Source of the DNA: Mycobacterium sp.
GTDB lineage: Bacteria > Actinomycetota > Actinomycetes > Mycobacteriales > Mycobacteriaceae
Assembly: GCF_025965855.1 (NCBI RefSeq)
Contig: NZ_JAOPWB010000288.1
Location: 1 to 55,847 of the forward strand
Length of the DNA stretch: 55,847 nucleotides
Direction: 5' to 3'
Shown: in pieces, positions 44,461-53,727 of the stretch
Layout: every line of letters starts with the position of its first letter
How positions within the stretch are numbered: position 1 is the stretch's first letter
Translations under genes and position numbers: made by a program
Notes under the pieces: model-generated
What the model was told of the DNA's origin: nothing
The model's database searches: none
What the model saw: only the letters and a program-made list of their open reading frames with translations

Positions 44461-45720
44461 TTACGAGGCCGGCTTCAGGGCGCTGCCATTGCGCCATTCG
44501 TCCCAGCTCAGCGTCCAGTCACCGTTCTGGGCCAGCGTCAACGGCGGCCCCCCGCTGTTGCGGATCTCGACCACGTCACCCGGTACCGAAAAGTCGTAGA
44601 ACCACCTCGCGTTGTCGGCGTTGAGGTTCAAGCACCCGTGCGACGTGTCGCGGTGGCCCTGGGCCCACACCGTCGCATCGAGCTCATGCAGGTAGATGCC
44701 GTCGGTGCTGATCTTGGTCGCGTAATTGATGGTCTCGCGATAGCCGAGGCGTGAGTTTTTGGGCAGGCCGAACGTCGAGGAGTCCATCACGACCGGGTTG
44801 CCCTTATCGATCACGGTGTAGATGCCCGGCGGGGTCCACAGCGAGATCGTGTGCCCGGCGACGTCTTCGATGCCGCCCATTCCCATGCTGGTGGGCATGG
44901 TGCGGACCAGGGCGCCGTTGTCGAAGACGCTGACTTGTTTGGTGGCGTCGTCGGCGATGGATATGTGCGCGTCGCCGATCCGGAACGACACCCGGCTGTC
45001 GTCTTGCCCGAATAAGCCGTCGCCCAACGCGATTCCGTAGATCTTGGCTTCGGCTGTGACGGTCGTTCCCGCGGCGTAGTAGTGCTCGGGTCGCCAGTGG
45101 GCGTTTTGGCGGTCGACCCAGAACCATGAACCCTGCACCGTGGGGTTGGTGGTCACGCTCAGCTGTCGCTCGGCGGCGGCCCGGTCGGCGATCTGCTCGT
45201 CGAAGTGGGCGACGACCACCGTCCCGACGCCGTAGGTGCCACCGTCGTGCAGCGCGGCCTCCGACGTGGTGGTGAACGAAACCTTGGTCTGGTTGGACGG
45301 CCGCAGCGTGGAGAACGACGAGACCTGCGTGGCCGCAACGCCGTTGGGCCCGCGGGCCGTGGCGGTCAGCGTGTAGGTGCGCCCGTACCCCAGGGGGACG
45401 GTGGGCTTCCAGGCGGTGTTATCCGGAGTCGTGACGCCCTGGACCGACCCGCCGCTCTCATTGACCATGCGAACGTCCGTCAGCGTCCCCGCATCGGCCT
45501 TCACCATGACGAGCGCGACCGGGTCCACGTCGTGCGCGTTGGGTCCGGGTGTGATCGTTATCTGGGCCGCGTCAGGAGATTTCGCGGCGACGCCGGGGCG
45601 GGGGCACGCGCCGTTCGGGCACCTGGCCAACGATGCCAGCTGGATCGCGCCCACCACCGCGACGGCGAGCAACACCGCCAGCAGGCACCGGCGGAGCCAT
45701 CTGTTCGTGGACGTGATCAA
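44461..45720 (-). CDS. L,D-transpeptidase with N-terminal Ig-like domains
   Basis: Cell-wall enzyme of 419 residues that forms 3-3 peptidoglycan cross-links outside the membrane. An N-terminal signal/anchor helix (about 10-30) is followed by two Ig-like domains (for example ITPGPNAHDVDPVALVMVKA and TVTAEAKIYGIALGDGLFGQ) and the YkuD domain. The catalytic Cys is about residue 363 in the motif HRDTSHGCLNLN. The C-terminal DWTLSWDEWRNGSAL is the usual cap. It resembles the LdtMt2/LdtMt5 class; I cannot decide which. The start appears to be TTG 45720, with GGAAACAGGG upstream. No lipobox is seen. Confidence 0.92.
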   Translation of the reverse strand: MITSTNRWLRRCLLAVLLAVAVVGAIQLASLARCPNGACPRPGVAAKSPDAAQITITPGPNAHDVDPVALVMVKADAGTLTDVRMVNESGGSVQGVTTPDNTAWKPTVPLGYGRTYTLTATARGPNGVAATQVSSFSTLRPSNQTKVSFTTTSEAALHDGGTYGVGTVVVAHFDEQIADRAAAERQLSVTTNPTVQGSWFWVDRQNAHWRPEHYYAAGTTVTAEAKIYGIALGDGLFGQDDSRVSFRIGDAHISIADDATKQVSVFDNGALVRTMPTSMGMGGIEDVAGHTISLWTPPGIYTVIDKGNPVVMDSSTFGLPKNSRLGYRETINYATKISTDGIYLHELDATVWAQGHRDTSHGCLNLNADNARWFYDFSVPGDVVEIRNSGGPPLTLAQNGDWTLSWDEWRNGSALKPAS

Positions 45721-45824
45721 GCCCTGTTTCCGGTATTTGCCAGCATGCGCATCAAATAGCCCGGGGCGTTCGCTCTGAAACGTGACGCGAGTCGAGCTGC
45801 CCGAGCGCGAGGGATCATGGCGTC

Positions 45825-46595
45825 ATGGCCGACGACGAACTCGACGATCTGTACCGGGCGGAGCCGGACGCTTTCACCGCGCAACGCAGTCGATTGGTCG
45901 CCGAGGCGAAGGGCCGCGGTGACGCCGCGGCCGCCAAACGGATCTCCGCGGCACGCAAGCCCACGACGGCGGCGTGGATCGTCAACCGGGTCGCGCTCGG
46001 GCATAAGGACACCAAGAAGCGCCTGGCCGACCTGGGTGACCGGCTGCGCGCCGCGCACGCCGAGATGGACGGCGAACGCATCCGGGCCTTGTCCGCCGAG
46101 CAGCACAAGCTCATCGATGAGCTCGTTGGCGCCGCGTTCGAAGCGGCCGATGTCAAGCGGCCGTCGGCGTCGGTGCGGGAAGACGTGACGAGCACACTGC
46201 AAGCCGCGGTCGCCGACCCCGACGTCAGGGAACGACTCGGTCGATTGGCGAAGCCCGAGCGATGGTCGGGTTTCGGCGCGTTCGGCGATGCGACGAAGGC
46301 GGAGCCGAAGCAATCGCGGCCCGCGCATGACACGGCGGCGCAGCGGCGGCGGGACAAGATGACCGCCGCCGTCGCCGACGCCGAGCAGGCCCGGGCCGAA
46401 GCCGACGACACCCTGTCCCAGCGGCAAGCCGAACGTGATGCGGCCCGGCAGCGGCGTGACGAAGCGCTCGCGACCCTGCGCAAAGCCGAACGCGAATTCA
46501 CCAAAGCCGAAGCCGACTACGACAAAGCGAAACGGGCGAGCCGCGCGGCCGCCGAATCGGTCAAAGAGGCGCAAGCTCAGCTCAAACGGGCTTGA
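45825..46595 (+). CDS. Conserved hypothetical coiled-coil protein
   Basis: Charged protein of 256 residues without signal or membrane segments. The N-terminal part (ELDDLYRAEPDAFTAQRSRL, then RKPTTAAWIVNRVA) is conserved-looking and globular. The last 80 residues form a long helix rich in Ala, Arg and Glu (DAARQRRDEALATLRKAERE), very likely a coiled coil. I recognise the layout from mycobacterial hypotheticals but not a function. It is divergent from the L,D-transpeptidase with a 104-nt gap and 60 nt ahead of the FAD/Rieske gene. Confidence 0.75.
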   Translation: MADDELDDLYRAEPDAFTAQRSRLVAEAKGRGDAAAAKRISAARKPTTAAWIVNRVALGHKDTKKRLADLGDRLRAAHAEMDGERIRALSAEQHKLIDELVGAAFEAADVKRPSASVREDVTSTLQAAVADPDVRERLGRLAKPERWSGFGAFGDATKAEPKQSRPAHDTAAQRRRDKMTAAVADAEQARAEADDTLSQRQAERDAARQRRDEALATLRKAEREFTKAEADYDKAKRASRAAAESVKEAQAQLKRA

Positions 46596-46655
46596 ACGGG
46601 ATTGCGCGAGCGGCGCGCAGTTTCCCTCTGTTGTGCGGAGGGTATCAGCCCAGCC

Positions 46656-48185
46656 GTGACTTCTTTATGGTTGGCCGACCGCGCCGAACAGCCCTGGGCC
46701 GCAAGCCAGCTTGACGACGGTCCACGTTCCGCCGACGTCATCGTCGTGGGCGCGGGGATCACCGGGCTGATGACCGCCGTTCTCCTGGCCCGCGCCCGCA
46801 GGGACGTGCTGGTGGTCGAGGCGCGCACCGTCGGTGCCTGCGCGACGGGAAACACCACCGGGAAGATCAGTTTGCTGCAGGGCAGCCAGCTGTCGAAGCT
46901 CCTGCCCAGGCACGGCAGGCACGTGGCCCGCGCCTACGTCGACGGCAATCGAGAGGGCAAGGAGTGGGTGCTGCACCACTGCGCGTCGCACGGCGTTGCG
47001 GTGCAGCGCGAGGACGCCTACACCTACGCCCAGTCCGCCAAGGGCGTCCTGTCCGCGCGCGCCGAACTGAAGGCCTGCCAGGCGGTCGGCCTGCCCGCCG
47101 TGTGGGACGACAACGCCGACGTGCCGTTTCCGTACCACGGCGGCGTGCGGCTGCCCGACCAGGCCCAGTTCGACCCCATGCCGTTCCTGGACCTGTTGGC
47201 CACCGAGTTGCTCGGCCACGGCGGACGGCTGGTCGAGCACACCCGGGTCCGGCGCGTGTCCTCGCGCGGCAAGGGGGTGCGCGTGCACGTGAACGACACC
47301 GCGCAGCAGGACGTCGAGCTCGAGGCCGGCCAGCTGGTGCTCGCCACCGGAATCCCGATCCTGGATCGCGGCGGTTATTTCGCGCGGCTGAAGCCAAGCC
47401 GGTCCTACTGCTTGGCGTTCAAGGTCCCCGGCAGCATCACCCGGCCGATGATGATTTCCACCGACTCGCCGACGCGTTCGGTGCGCTATGCGCCCACCGC
47501 GGACGGGGAGCGGCTGATCGTGGGCGGGGCCGGCCACACAGTGGGCCGTGAGAAGAGCCCATCGAAGTCCTTGGAGGAACTCTCGTCGTGGGCGCGCAAG
47601 CACTACCCGGGAGCCGTGCAGACCCACTTCTGGTCGGCGCAGGACTACACGCCCATCGACCGTCTGCCCTATGTGGGCCCCATTCTGCCGAACGACGAAA
47701 GTATCTTTGTCGCAACAGGTTTCAACAAATGGGGGATGACCAACGGCGCCGCGGCGGCGTTGGCGCTGTCGAGCCGCATCCTGGGCGGGCGGATGGACTG
47801 GTCCCGCGCGTTCGCCAGCTGGAGTCCCCACGAGCTGTCGGGCCTGCTGACGGCCGTGCAGGCCAACCTGGAAGTCGGCTTCAACCTGACCAAGGGCTGG
47901 ATCGCCCCGGCGATCCGCACCGGCCGTCGCAGCCCCGTCAACGGCGAGGGCGGCGTGGTCACCGGACCCCCGTGGCACCTGGAGGCCCGCTGCCGCGTCG
48001 ACGGCACCGAGCACCGCGTTTCGCCGGTGTGCCCGCACCTGGGCGGGATCGTCAACTGGAACGACGCCGACGAGGCATGGGAATGCCCGCTGCACGGGTC
48101 ACGCTTCGCCCCGGACGGCACCCTGCTGGAAGGGCCGGCGACCAGGGATCTGACCGCTTACAACCCTGCGCCGAACGTGTACTGA
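46656..48185 (+). CDS. FAD-dependent oxidoreductase with C-terminal Rieske [2Fe-2S] domain
   Basis: Protein of 509 residues. The DAO-type FAD domain starts at ADVIVVGAGITGLMTAVLLA, with GNTTGKISLLQG and later LPYVGPILPNDESIFVATGF. The C-terminal Rieske domain (about 425-509) has VCPHLGG and WECPLHGS, giving the two Cys and two His that hold the cluster. Similar fused proteins are annotated as glycine/D-amino acid oxidase-like; the electron path and substrate are unknown. GTG 46656 (VTSLWLADR) is preferred with GGAGGG upstream, though the frame opens at 46602. Confidence 0.9.
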   Translation: MTSLWLADRAEQPWAASQLDDGPRSADVIVVGAGITGLMTAVLLARARRDVLVVEARTVGACATGNTTGKISLLQGSQLSKLLPRHGRHVARAYVDGNREGKEWVLHHCASHGVAVQREDAYTYAQSAKGVLSARAELKACQAVGLPAVWDDNADVPFPYHGGVRLPDQAQFDPMPFLDLLATELLGHGGRLVEHTRVRRVSSRGKGVRVHVNDTAQQDVELEAGQLVLATGIPILDRGGYFARLKPSRSYCLAFKVPGSITRPMMISTDSPTRSVRYAPTADGERLIVGGAGHTVGREKSPSKSLEELSSWARKHYPGAVQTHFWSAQDYTPIDRLPYVGPILPNDESIFVATGFNKWGMTNGAAAALALSSRILGGRMDWSRAFASWSPHELSGLLTAVQANLEVGFNLTKGWIAPAIRTGRRSPVNGEGGVVTGPPWHLEARCRVDGTEHRVSPVCPHLGGIVNWNDADEAWECPLHGSRFAPDGTLLEGPATRDLTAYNPAPNVY

Positions 48186-48356
48186 GCGCGAAAGAACTTA
48201 TCGGCATTGCAACGCGGTTAGTCCAACATCGCGTTAGGCGGCTTGGTCGAGGAGGACCGTTGACCGCGGGCGGTCCTTCGGGCTTGAATGTGCATTCAGG
48301 GCTTTGAGAGTGCATCTTGGGCGGGGAATTCGCCGAAATCCCGCCGTGGGTTCACT

Positions 48357-48396
48357 CGGAAAGCCCTCAGCGCACACGGAAAGCCCTCAGCGCACA
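48357..48396. repeat. Exact tandem duplication of a 20-mer
   Basis: cggaaagccctcagcgcaca occurs twice head to tail (48357-48376 and 48377-48396), then a further cacaac. It lies in the 243-nt gap between the FAD/Rieske gene and the convergent methyltransferase. It may vary in copy number between strains, as mycobacterial minisatellites do. Confidence 0.85.
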
Positions 48397-48428
48397 CACA
48401 ACCGTGGCGGGGCGGGTGCTTGGGTGGT

Positions 48429-49469
48429 CTAGTGCTTCTGGTAGACGAGCCAGCGCAACTCGATCGGGGACTCCTCGCGCGCGACGTCGAACACGTCGAG
48501 GCCGGTGGCCCAGGTCTCGAACCAGCCTGTGGGCGGCCAAGCGCCTTCCGGCAGATGGGCTTTCTCATAGTCGTAGGCCGAATCGTCGGCGATGAGCTCG
48601 AGAGGCAGCCCGGCCGCCGCGCTCGTCACCTCGTCACGGGTGAAGATCATGGTGTTGCACTGCTGCCCGAGTTCCAGTGCGGCGTTGTCGGGGGTGTAGC
48701 TCGGGCGCGCCAGGAACGTGTTGAACACCAGACGTCCGCCGGGGGCCAGAAGATCGGCGGCGAGTTCGAACACGCCGCGCAACTCGTGGGTCGTCCGGAA
48801 GTCGGACACCACCTCGGAGAGCACCATCAGCTGGTACTCCTCGTGGACGCCCTCCATGGCCGTGAAGACGTCGCTTTGGATGACGCGCGCGCCGAGCGAT
48901 TCGCTTTCCACCTCCGCGCGCATGACCTCGGCGAACTTCGGCGCCATCTCGACCGCGTCGACGGGGTGGCCGCGCCGGGCCAGGGCCAGCGCGTTGCGCC
49001 CGGTTCCCGCGCCGACATCCAGCACCCGACAGCTCGCGGCGTCGGCCGCCTCGCAGGCCAGCGCCAGCACGCGCGCGTCCGGCTCGGTGCCGAACAGCGG
49101 CGCCGGCCGGGTGGCGACCCAGTCATCGTAGTCGGCTTCGACGGTCCGCCATTCGGCTTTGACGCGGTAGTTCAGGCCCGTTCCGAAGGGAACCTGAAAC
49201 GAGATGACGATTTCCGACCGCTGGGAGGCCTTGAAGGCCTTCGCCAGCTCGGCCTCCAGCACCTTATTGAGCTGAAGAGCCTGTTCGGGCGTGTACGGGA
49301 CGCCCAGGGTCGCGCAGAGGTTGGCGCATAACCGGGCGTACTCGTCGATCAAGCCGGGGACGGCCGGCACCGAGATCTGGCCCTCGGCCATCGATCGGCG
49401 GTACAGCCGGCTGACCATGGCTTCGCGCAGCATCGACGTGTCGAACCGTTTGGGCTGCGGCGCATTCAC
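48429..49469 (-). CDS. Class I SAM-dependent methyltransferase
   Basis: Protein of 346 residues. The first 140 are helical (MLREAMVSRLYRRSMAEGQI, LCANLCATLGVPYTPEQALQ) and precede the SAM domain, which reads CRVLDVGAGTGRNALALARR, then VDAVEMAPKFAEVM, VIQSDVF and LLAPGGRLVFNTF. The N-terminal region is unusual for a simple methyltransferase and may bind substrate. GTG 49469 (MNAPQPKRFDTS) is used. The 119-nt gap to the next gene contains its promoter. The substrate is unknown. Confidence 0.87.
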   Translation of the reverse strand: MNAPQPKRFDTSMLREAMVSRLYRRSMAEGQISVPAVPGLIDEYARLCANLCATLGVPYTPEQALQLNKVLEAELAKAFKASQRSEIVISFQVPFGTGLNYRVKAEWRTVEADYDDWVATRPAPLFGTEPDARVLALACEAADAASCRVLDVGAGTGRNALALARRGHPVDAVEMAPKFAEVMRAEVESESLGARVIQSDVFTAMEGVHEEYQLMVLSEVVSDFRTTHELRGVFELAADLLAPGGRLVFNTFLARPSYTPDNAALELGQQCNTMIFTRDEVTSAAAGLPLELIADDSAYDYEKAHLPEGAWPPTGWFETWATGLDVFDVAREESPIELRWLVYQKH

Positions 49470-49592
49470 CAGACTCTTCTACACGACCCAATCCATGGTC
49501 GCACAGCGGGTGCCCCGACACCCGCGGGCTAAGACGTCCGTTCGGCGCGGTGTCGGCCACCTTGACGCGCCGGACATGTACTTCTGAATGAA

Positions 49593-50009
49593 GTGCGATC
49601 AATTGCTGGCCCGGTTTTGGCTGCGCCGTCCCAGTACGTCGTCACCGAAGCCGTCACTGCCCTGGCGGCGTTTGACCCGATCGGAGGGACTGACATGGGC
49701 AGCACTGCCGCCCGAGATCAACTCCGCCCGGATGTACACCGGCCCTGGCTCGGGGCCGATGCTGGCCGCCGCGACGGCCTGGGACGGACTGGCCGCCGCG
49801 CTGCATTCGGCGGCGGCCCGGGCCGTCGGGAGCGGATCGGGGCGCCCACGACTACCGGAAAGGCGGCGCCTCCGGAGGCCCCGGCCGGCGGCCCGATCAC
49901 CCGCGTCGCCGCCGAGCTTCGTGAGCTGGCCTCGCTGCGCGACTCGGGCATCCTCACCGACCAGGAATTCACAGAGCAGAAAAGGAAACTCCTGGATCAG
50001 ATCCCCTAG
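49593..50009 (+). pseudogene. Decayed PE/PPE locus joined to a SHOCT-domain tail
   Basis: Three relics overlap. First (frame of 49593), a 34-codon tail like a PE protein end ([16 protein letters not shown]). Second, after ATG 49695 but in another frame, a PPE start ([35 protein letters not shown]) that breaks off after about 40 codons. Third, back in the first frame, a SHOCT domain ([35 protein letters not shown]) ending at TAG 50007-50009. The frame with the SHOCT end is open from 49593, so a chimeric 104-residue protein from ATG 49695 is possible. A PE-PPE pair truncated by deletion is the simplest history. Confidence 0.75.
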
Positions 50010-50247
50010 CAAATCGTCGATCAGGGCAACAGTTGCCACTCGACGGCTAATGAGGCTATGCACCGGCTGGTAACCCGGCGTATTCGATGTTGTTGCATTC
50101 CCGCCGACTGGCGAAGCGCTTGTTACCACTTGTCGGGCACCGCGAATATGACGGCCCGCCCTGTTACGCTATTCCGCCAACCGGGCGCGCCCAAGGTGCT
50201 ACCGTTTGCACGCAATTCGAATCCCCGACTTAGCCTCGCGAGCCCTC

Positions 50248-50922
50248 ATGTGCAATTTCCGGATCACCCCCTTGGCGCGCAGCGCACTGGTCGCCGCTGT
50301 CGTCGGCATGGCCATTGTTTTCGCGCCGGGGGGCTGCCCGGCGGCGACAGCGGCCGACGGCGTGTACGGCGACCCGGCGGCGGCCGCCAAGTACTGGCAG
50401 GAGCAGTCGCTCGAGGACAACTGCGGTTTGATGGCCGTGGCCGACGTGGTCGGTGAGATCACCGGCAATTCGCCGACCGAGCGCCAGATGATCAAGCTGG
50501 CCCAGCAGACACCGTCGGGAACCAACCCGGGTCCCATCTACGCCCCCCGCGGCGACCCGAGCCACTCCAACGGCAATGGCGGCGTCGAGATGGCGGACGA
50601 GGTGGTGCTCCTCGGCCACTACGGCATCAAATCGATGATGACCTACGACAAGCACCCGGAACAGACGGGGCTGCCGGCGCTGGAGCAATACCTCGGCAAC
50701 AACCGCAAGGTCATCGCCTGGGTCAACTCCGCGATCATCTGGCACACCGGCGATCAGCGCACGCAGGCCGATCACTTCCTCGTCGTCACCGGGGTCGACA
50801 CCAACAGCCAGATCGTCCACCTCAACGACCCCGGCGTCGACTACCCCGACGAGCAGGTTCCCATCAGCACTTTCACGAACGCCTGGAAAACCGGCGAGGA
50901 CTCGATCGTCGTCACCAGCTGA
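50248..50922 (+). CDS. Secreted C39-like peptidase-fold protein
   Basis: Protein of 224 residues with a signal peptide (LARSALVAAVVGMAIVFAPG, cleavage near ATA-ADG). The mature domain looks like a papain-type C39 fold: EQSLEDNCGLMAVADVVGEI provides Gln and Cys, and ADHFLVVTGVDTNSQIVHLN with DPG provides His and the acidic/Asn partner. It may cleave peptides outside the cell or be an inactive relative. ATG 50248 is chosen; a TTG at 50206 would lengthen the signal region. It stands between the PE/PPE relic and the DUF732 gene. Confidence 0.78.
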   Translation: MCNFRITPLARSALVAAVVGMAIVFAPGGCPAATAADGVYGDPAAAAKYWQEQSLEDNCGLMAVADVVGEITGNSPTERQMIKLAQQTPSGTNPGPIYAPRGDPSHSNGNGGVEMADEVVLLGHYGIKSMMTYDKHPEQTGLPALEQYLGNNRKVIAWVNSAIIWHTGDQRTQADHFLVVTGVDTNSQIVHLNDPGVDYPDEQVPISTFTNAWKTGEDSIVVTS

Positions 50923-51047
50923 GCGCATCGGTCACTGAGGCCGTCTAATCATCTCGTCACAAGTTTCACAGTTTTTAATATTCATGCTGGCCGGCCACCC
51001 ATATACTGACGACACCCTCGACGTCGACAAGAAAAGAAGGGCATGAA

Positions 51048-51371
51048 ATGTTTGCACCTCGCTGGCTGACCAAACTGACTATCCCCGTCCTGGTTGGCGC
51101 TGCACTAACTGCGAGCACCGCGATTGCGACGGCTGACAGCAACGATGACCAATACCTCGGGAAACTGAAAAACCTCGGTTTCACTTGGCAATCGGGAGGC
51201 GACTCCGACATCGTCTCAATGGGCCACGGCATCTGCTCCGACCGCATGGCTGGCAAAACTCCTGACGCCATTGCCTCGGACCTGCACTCCCAGCTGGTCT
51301 CCAAGGGCTACTCGTTCGCGGACATCACCGGCATGGTCAGCGCCGCGGAATCGGTTTACTGCCCGGGTTAG
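51048..51371 (+). CDS. DUF732 secreted protein
   Basis: Small exported protein of 107 residues, a family expanded in mycobacteria. The signal peptide spans about 1-29 (KLTIPVLVGAALTASTAIAT). The mature domain reads DQYLGKLKNLGFTW, then GHGICSDRMAGKTPDAIASD and a final AAESVYCPG; its two Cys residues form the conserved disulphide. Function is unknown. AAAGAAGGG upstream supports ATG 51048. The AT-rich preceding 100 nt should hold the promoter. Confidence 0.93.
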   Translation: MFAPRWLTKLTIPVLVGAALTASTAIATADSNDDQYLGKLKNLGFTWQSGGDSDIVSMGHGICSDRMAGKTPDAIASDLHSQLVSKGYSFADITGMVSAAESVYCPG

Positions 51372-51523
51372 TCAATACTCGGCTACCTACCCGCCCCTGA
51401 GGGGGTCGTAGAGCCAGCCGTCGCAACCGCTTACTGTCTTCCCTGACGGTGTATGAAGTGCCTCTCGCGGGGGATTGGGTAGTGGAGGAGCCGACGGGCC
51501 TGGCAGGTTGCGCTGCGGTGCAC

Positions 51524-52327
51524 ATGCGGGTGGAGAGTTTGCGCCGCTATCCGGTGAAGTCGATGCTCGGCGAAACCGTGGACTCCCTGTTCGTCGACGA
51601 GGGCGGCGCGGAGGGGGACCGGCGGCTGGCGCTCGTTGACACCGAAACCGGCTATGTGGCCAGCGCCAAACAGGCGCGGCTCTGGCGCGGGCTGCTGAAG
51701 TGCACCGCCAACGCGGACACCGGGCGGGTCAGGATCAGGCTGCCCGACGGGACCGACGTCATGGCCGATGACCCCGGCGTCGACGACGTGCTCTCGCGGC
51801 TGTTGGGCCGGACGGTCCGACTGGTCAGTCAGCGACCGCTCGGCGCGACGCTGGAACGCCCGGATCCCGAGCAACTGCTCGAGCTCGGGTTGGACGCCGA
51901 GGTGAGCGGCCGCATCCTGGAGATCGCTCAGGCGACGCCGGGTCACTCGTTCACCGACGAGGCCCCGCTGCACGCGATCACCACGGCCACCCTCGATCAC
52001 ATCGGCGTCGAGGCGCTGCGCTACCGGCCGAACCTGGTGATCGCGACACCGCCGGGTCATCCTCCATATATCGAAAACGGCTGGGCCGGAAGGGAAATCG
52101 TCGTGGGGAAGGCGCGGCTACGCGCCCTGACGGCCACGTCGCGGTGCGTGGTGCCCACCCTTGAGCACGGTACGCTGCCGCGTGCCCCGCACGCGCTTCG
52201 CACACCCGCGGCCGAGAATCGTTGGGACACAGGCGGTCACGGCCCGCAGCCGTGCGCCGGGGCATACCTCGAGGTGGTGGCGGAGGGCGTCATCCATGTG
52301 GGCGACCAGGTCACCATCGACCGGTAG
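51524..52327 (+). CDS. MOSC domain protein with N-terminal beta-barrel domain
   Basis: Protein of 267 residues. The MOSC_N barrel begins MRVESLRRYPVKSMLGE, followed by GDRRLALVDTETGYVASAK and RVRIRLPDGTDV. The MOSC domain has FTDEAPLHAITTATL, RYRPNLVI and LTATSRCVVPT, with the conserved Cys expected to carry sulphur or bind molybdopterin-linked substrates. Relatives act in molybdenum-cofactor or sulphur-transfer chemistry. The frame is open from 51449, but the domain starts at ATG 51524, so this start is preferred. Confidence 0.85.
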   Translation: MRVESLRRYPVKSMLGETVDSLFVDEGGAEGDRRLALVDTETGYVASAKQARLWRGLLKCTANADTGRVRIRLPDGTDVMADDPGVDDVLSRLLGRTVRLVSQRPLGATLERPDPEQLLELGLDAEVSGRILEIAQATPGHSFTDEAPLHAITTATLDHIGVEALRYRPNLVIATPPGHPPYIENGWAGREIVVGKARLRALTATSRCVVPTLEHGTLPRAPHALRTPAAENRWDTGGHGPQPCAGAYLEVVAEGVIHVGDQVTIDR

Positions 52328-52405
52328 TCAGCCCGTTGCCCCAACCATTTTCATGACGAGCAGCAAGGGCCGCGAACTACCTCGTGCTCGTGGCGCGAAC
52401 GGGGG

Positions 52406-52954
52406 TCACCGCCACTTGATGCCGCACCCGATCGACGGCCGCTGATCGGGGTTGACCGGCTGCCCGGCGAGCACGGCGTCGACCGCCGCCCGGACGTCCG
52501 CGGCCGTCACCGGCTTGCCGTTTCCCGGGCGGGAGTCGTCGAGCTGGCCCCGGTAGACGAGCCGGCGCTCGCCGTCGAAGACGAACGTGTCGGGCGTGCA
52601 GGCCGCGGAGAAGGCGCGCGCGACATCCTGGGTCTCGTCGTAGAGGTAGGGAAACGTCCAGCCGTGGCTGCGGGCCTCGGCGACCATCTGCTGGGGCCCG
52701 TCCTGCGGGTAGGTGCCGACGTCGTTGCTCGAGATGCCGACCATCGAGACGCCTCTATCCGCGAGGTCGCGGCCCAGGGCGGCGAGCCCGGCGGCGACGT
52801 GCTTGACGTACGGGCAGTGGTTGCAGATGAAGGTGACGACGAGCGCGGGACCCGTTAGGTCGTCGAGGCTGACGGTGGCGCCGGTGGCCGGCTCGGGCAG
52901 CGAGAACGGCGGCGCGGGAGTGCCGAGGGCGAGCATGGTGGACTGGATGGCCAT
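52406..52954 (-). CDS. Thioredoxin-like/AhpC-TSA family protein
   Basis: Redox protein of 182 residues. FSLPEPATGATVSLDDLTG is followed by the active region VVTFICNHCPYVKHV (Cys44 and Cys47), then MVGISSNDVGTYPQDGPQQM and ARAFSAACTPDTFVFDGERR. The CNHC form belongs to a thioredoxin-like group close to ResA/peroxiredoxin-like proteins. No signal peptide is present, so it is cytosolic. ATG 52954 is used. It lies 21 nt downstream of the DUF1345 gene on the same strand, a probable two-gene operon. Confidence 0.88.
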   Translation of the reverse strand: MAIQSTMLALGTPAPPFSLPEPATGATVSLDDLTGPALVVTFICNHCPYVKHVAAGLAALGRDLADRGVSMVGISSNDVGTYPQDGPQQMVAEARSHGWTFPYLYDETQDVARAFSAACTPDTFVFDGERRLVYRGQLDDSRPGNGKPVTAADVRAAVDAVLAGQPVNPDQRPSIGCGIKWR

Positions 52955-52975
52955 GCCAGCCAGATTAGCCCGGCG

Positions 52976-53626
52976 CTACAACTTGGAACCCAGCCCCGCG
53001 ACCAAATTGATGGTGACGGCCAGGACAACGGCGCCGAGCAGATAGGACAGCAGCGCCTGCCGCAACACCGTCGCCCTGATCGATGTCAGTCCGATCTCGG
53101 TGTCCGACACCTGGTAGGTCATGCCGACGGTGAAGGCCACGTATGCGAAGTCGCGGAATCGGGGCGGCTCCGGATCGTGAAAGTTGATCCCGCCCGGTTC
53201 GTCCGAGTAATAGAGCCGCGCGTAGTGCACGGTGAACAGCGTGTGCACCGCAAACCAGGAGGCCGCGACCGTCATGATTCCGACCAGGGCCGCAACCACC
53301 GCCACTGCGCCGGATCGCGAGCCGGCGGCCACCACGTAGCCGACCCCGGCCAGGCTCGCGATGCTTGCCGACACGACGACCGCGTCGGCGACCCACCGGG
53401 TGGGGTCCTCACGGGTCACGTATTCGCGGGTCTGGTCGGCGTCCATTCCGCCCAGCAGGAGCCGCGTAGACACCACATACAGCCCGGCGGTAGCTATCCA
53501 GCCGACAATCGCGAATCGCCAGCCGACGGTGTTGCCGACCGCGATAGCCACGGCGATGCCGAGCAGCACGGCGATCAAGATTCGAACCGCGACGGTGTCG
53601 CGAGACAACGCAACTAGGGATTTCAC
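52976..53626 (-). CDS. DUF1345 membrane protein
   Basis: Integral membrane protein of 216 residues with about five helices. The family signature is in the loop between helices 4 and 5: [20 protein letters not shown] followed by [20 protein letters not shown]. Function of DUF1345 is unknown. GTG 53626 is the start. Just after its end comes the thioredoxin-like gene. The conserved acidic and aromatic loop probably faces the cytoplasm, but this is inference. Confidence 0.9.
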   Translation of the reverse strand: MKSLVALSRDTVAVRILIAVLLGIAVAIAVGNTVGWRFAIVGWIATAGLYVVSTRLLLGGMDADQTREYVTREDPTRWVADAVVVSASIASLAGVGYVVAAGSRSGAVAVVAALVGIMTVAASWFAVHTLFTVHYARLYYSDEPGGINFHDPEPPRFRDFAYVAFTVGMTYQVSDTEIGLTSIRATVLRQALLSYLLGAVVLAVTINLVAGLGSKL

Positions 53627-53727
53627 AATCCCGACCTAACCACGTCACATCCGCCACATGCGTTTCTGACGGAGGAGACGTTCGATGTGCCCGGCTCAGC
53701 GCGACAAGCGCGACCGCTTGGAAGCGA

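Noticed and set aside
46665..48095. 476-codon minus-strand frame opposite the FAD/Rieske gene
   Set aside because: It is an antisense shadow; the FAD and Rieske motifs on the plus strand are decisive.
50206..50230. ttcgaatccccgac looked like a tRNA T loop
   Set aside because: No pairing T stem or acceptor arm flanks it.
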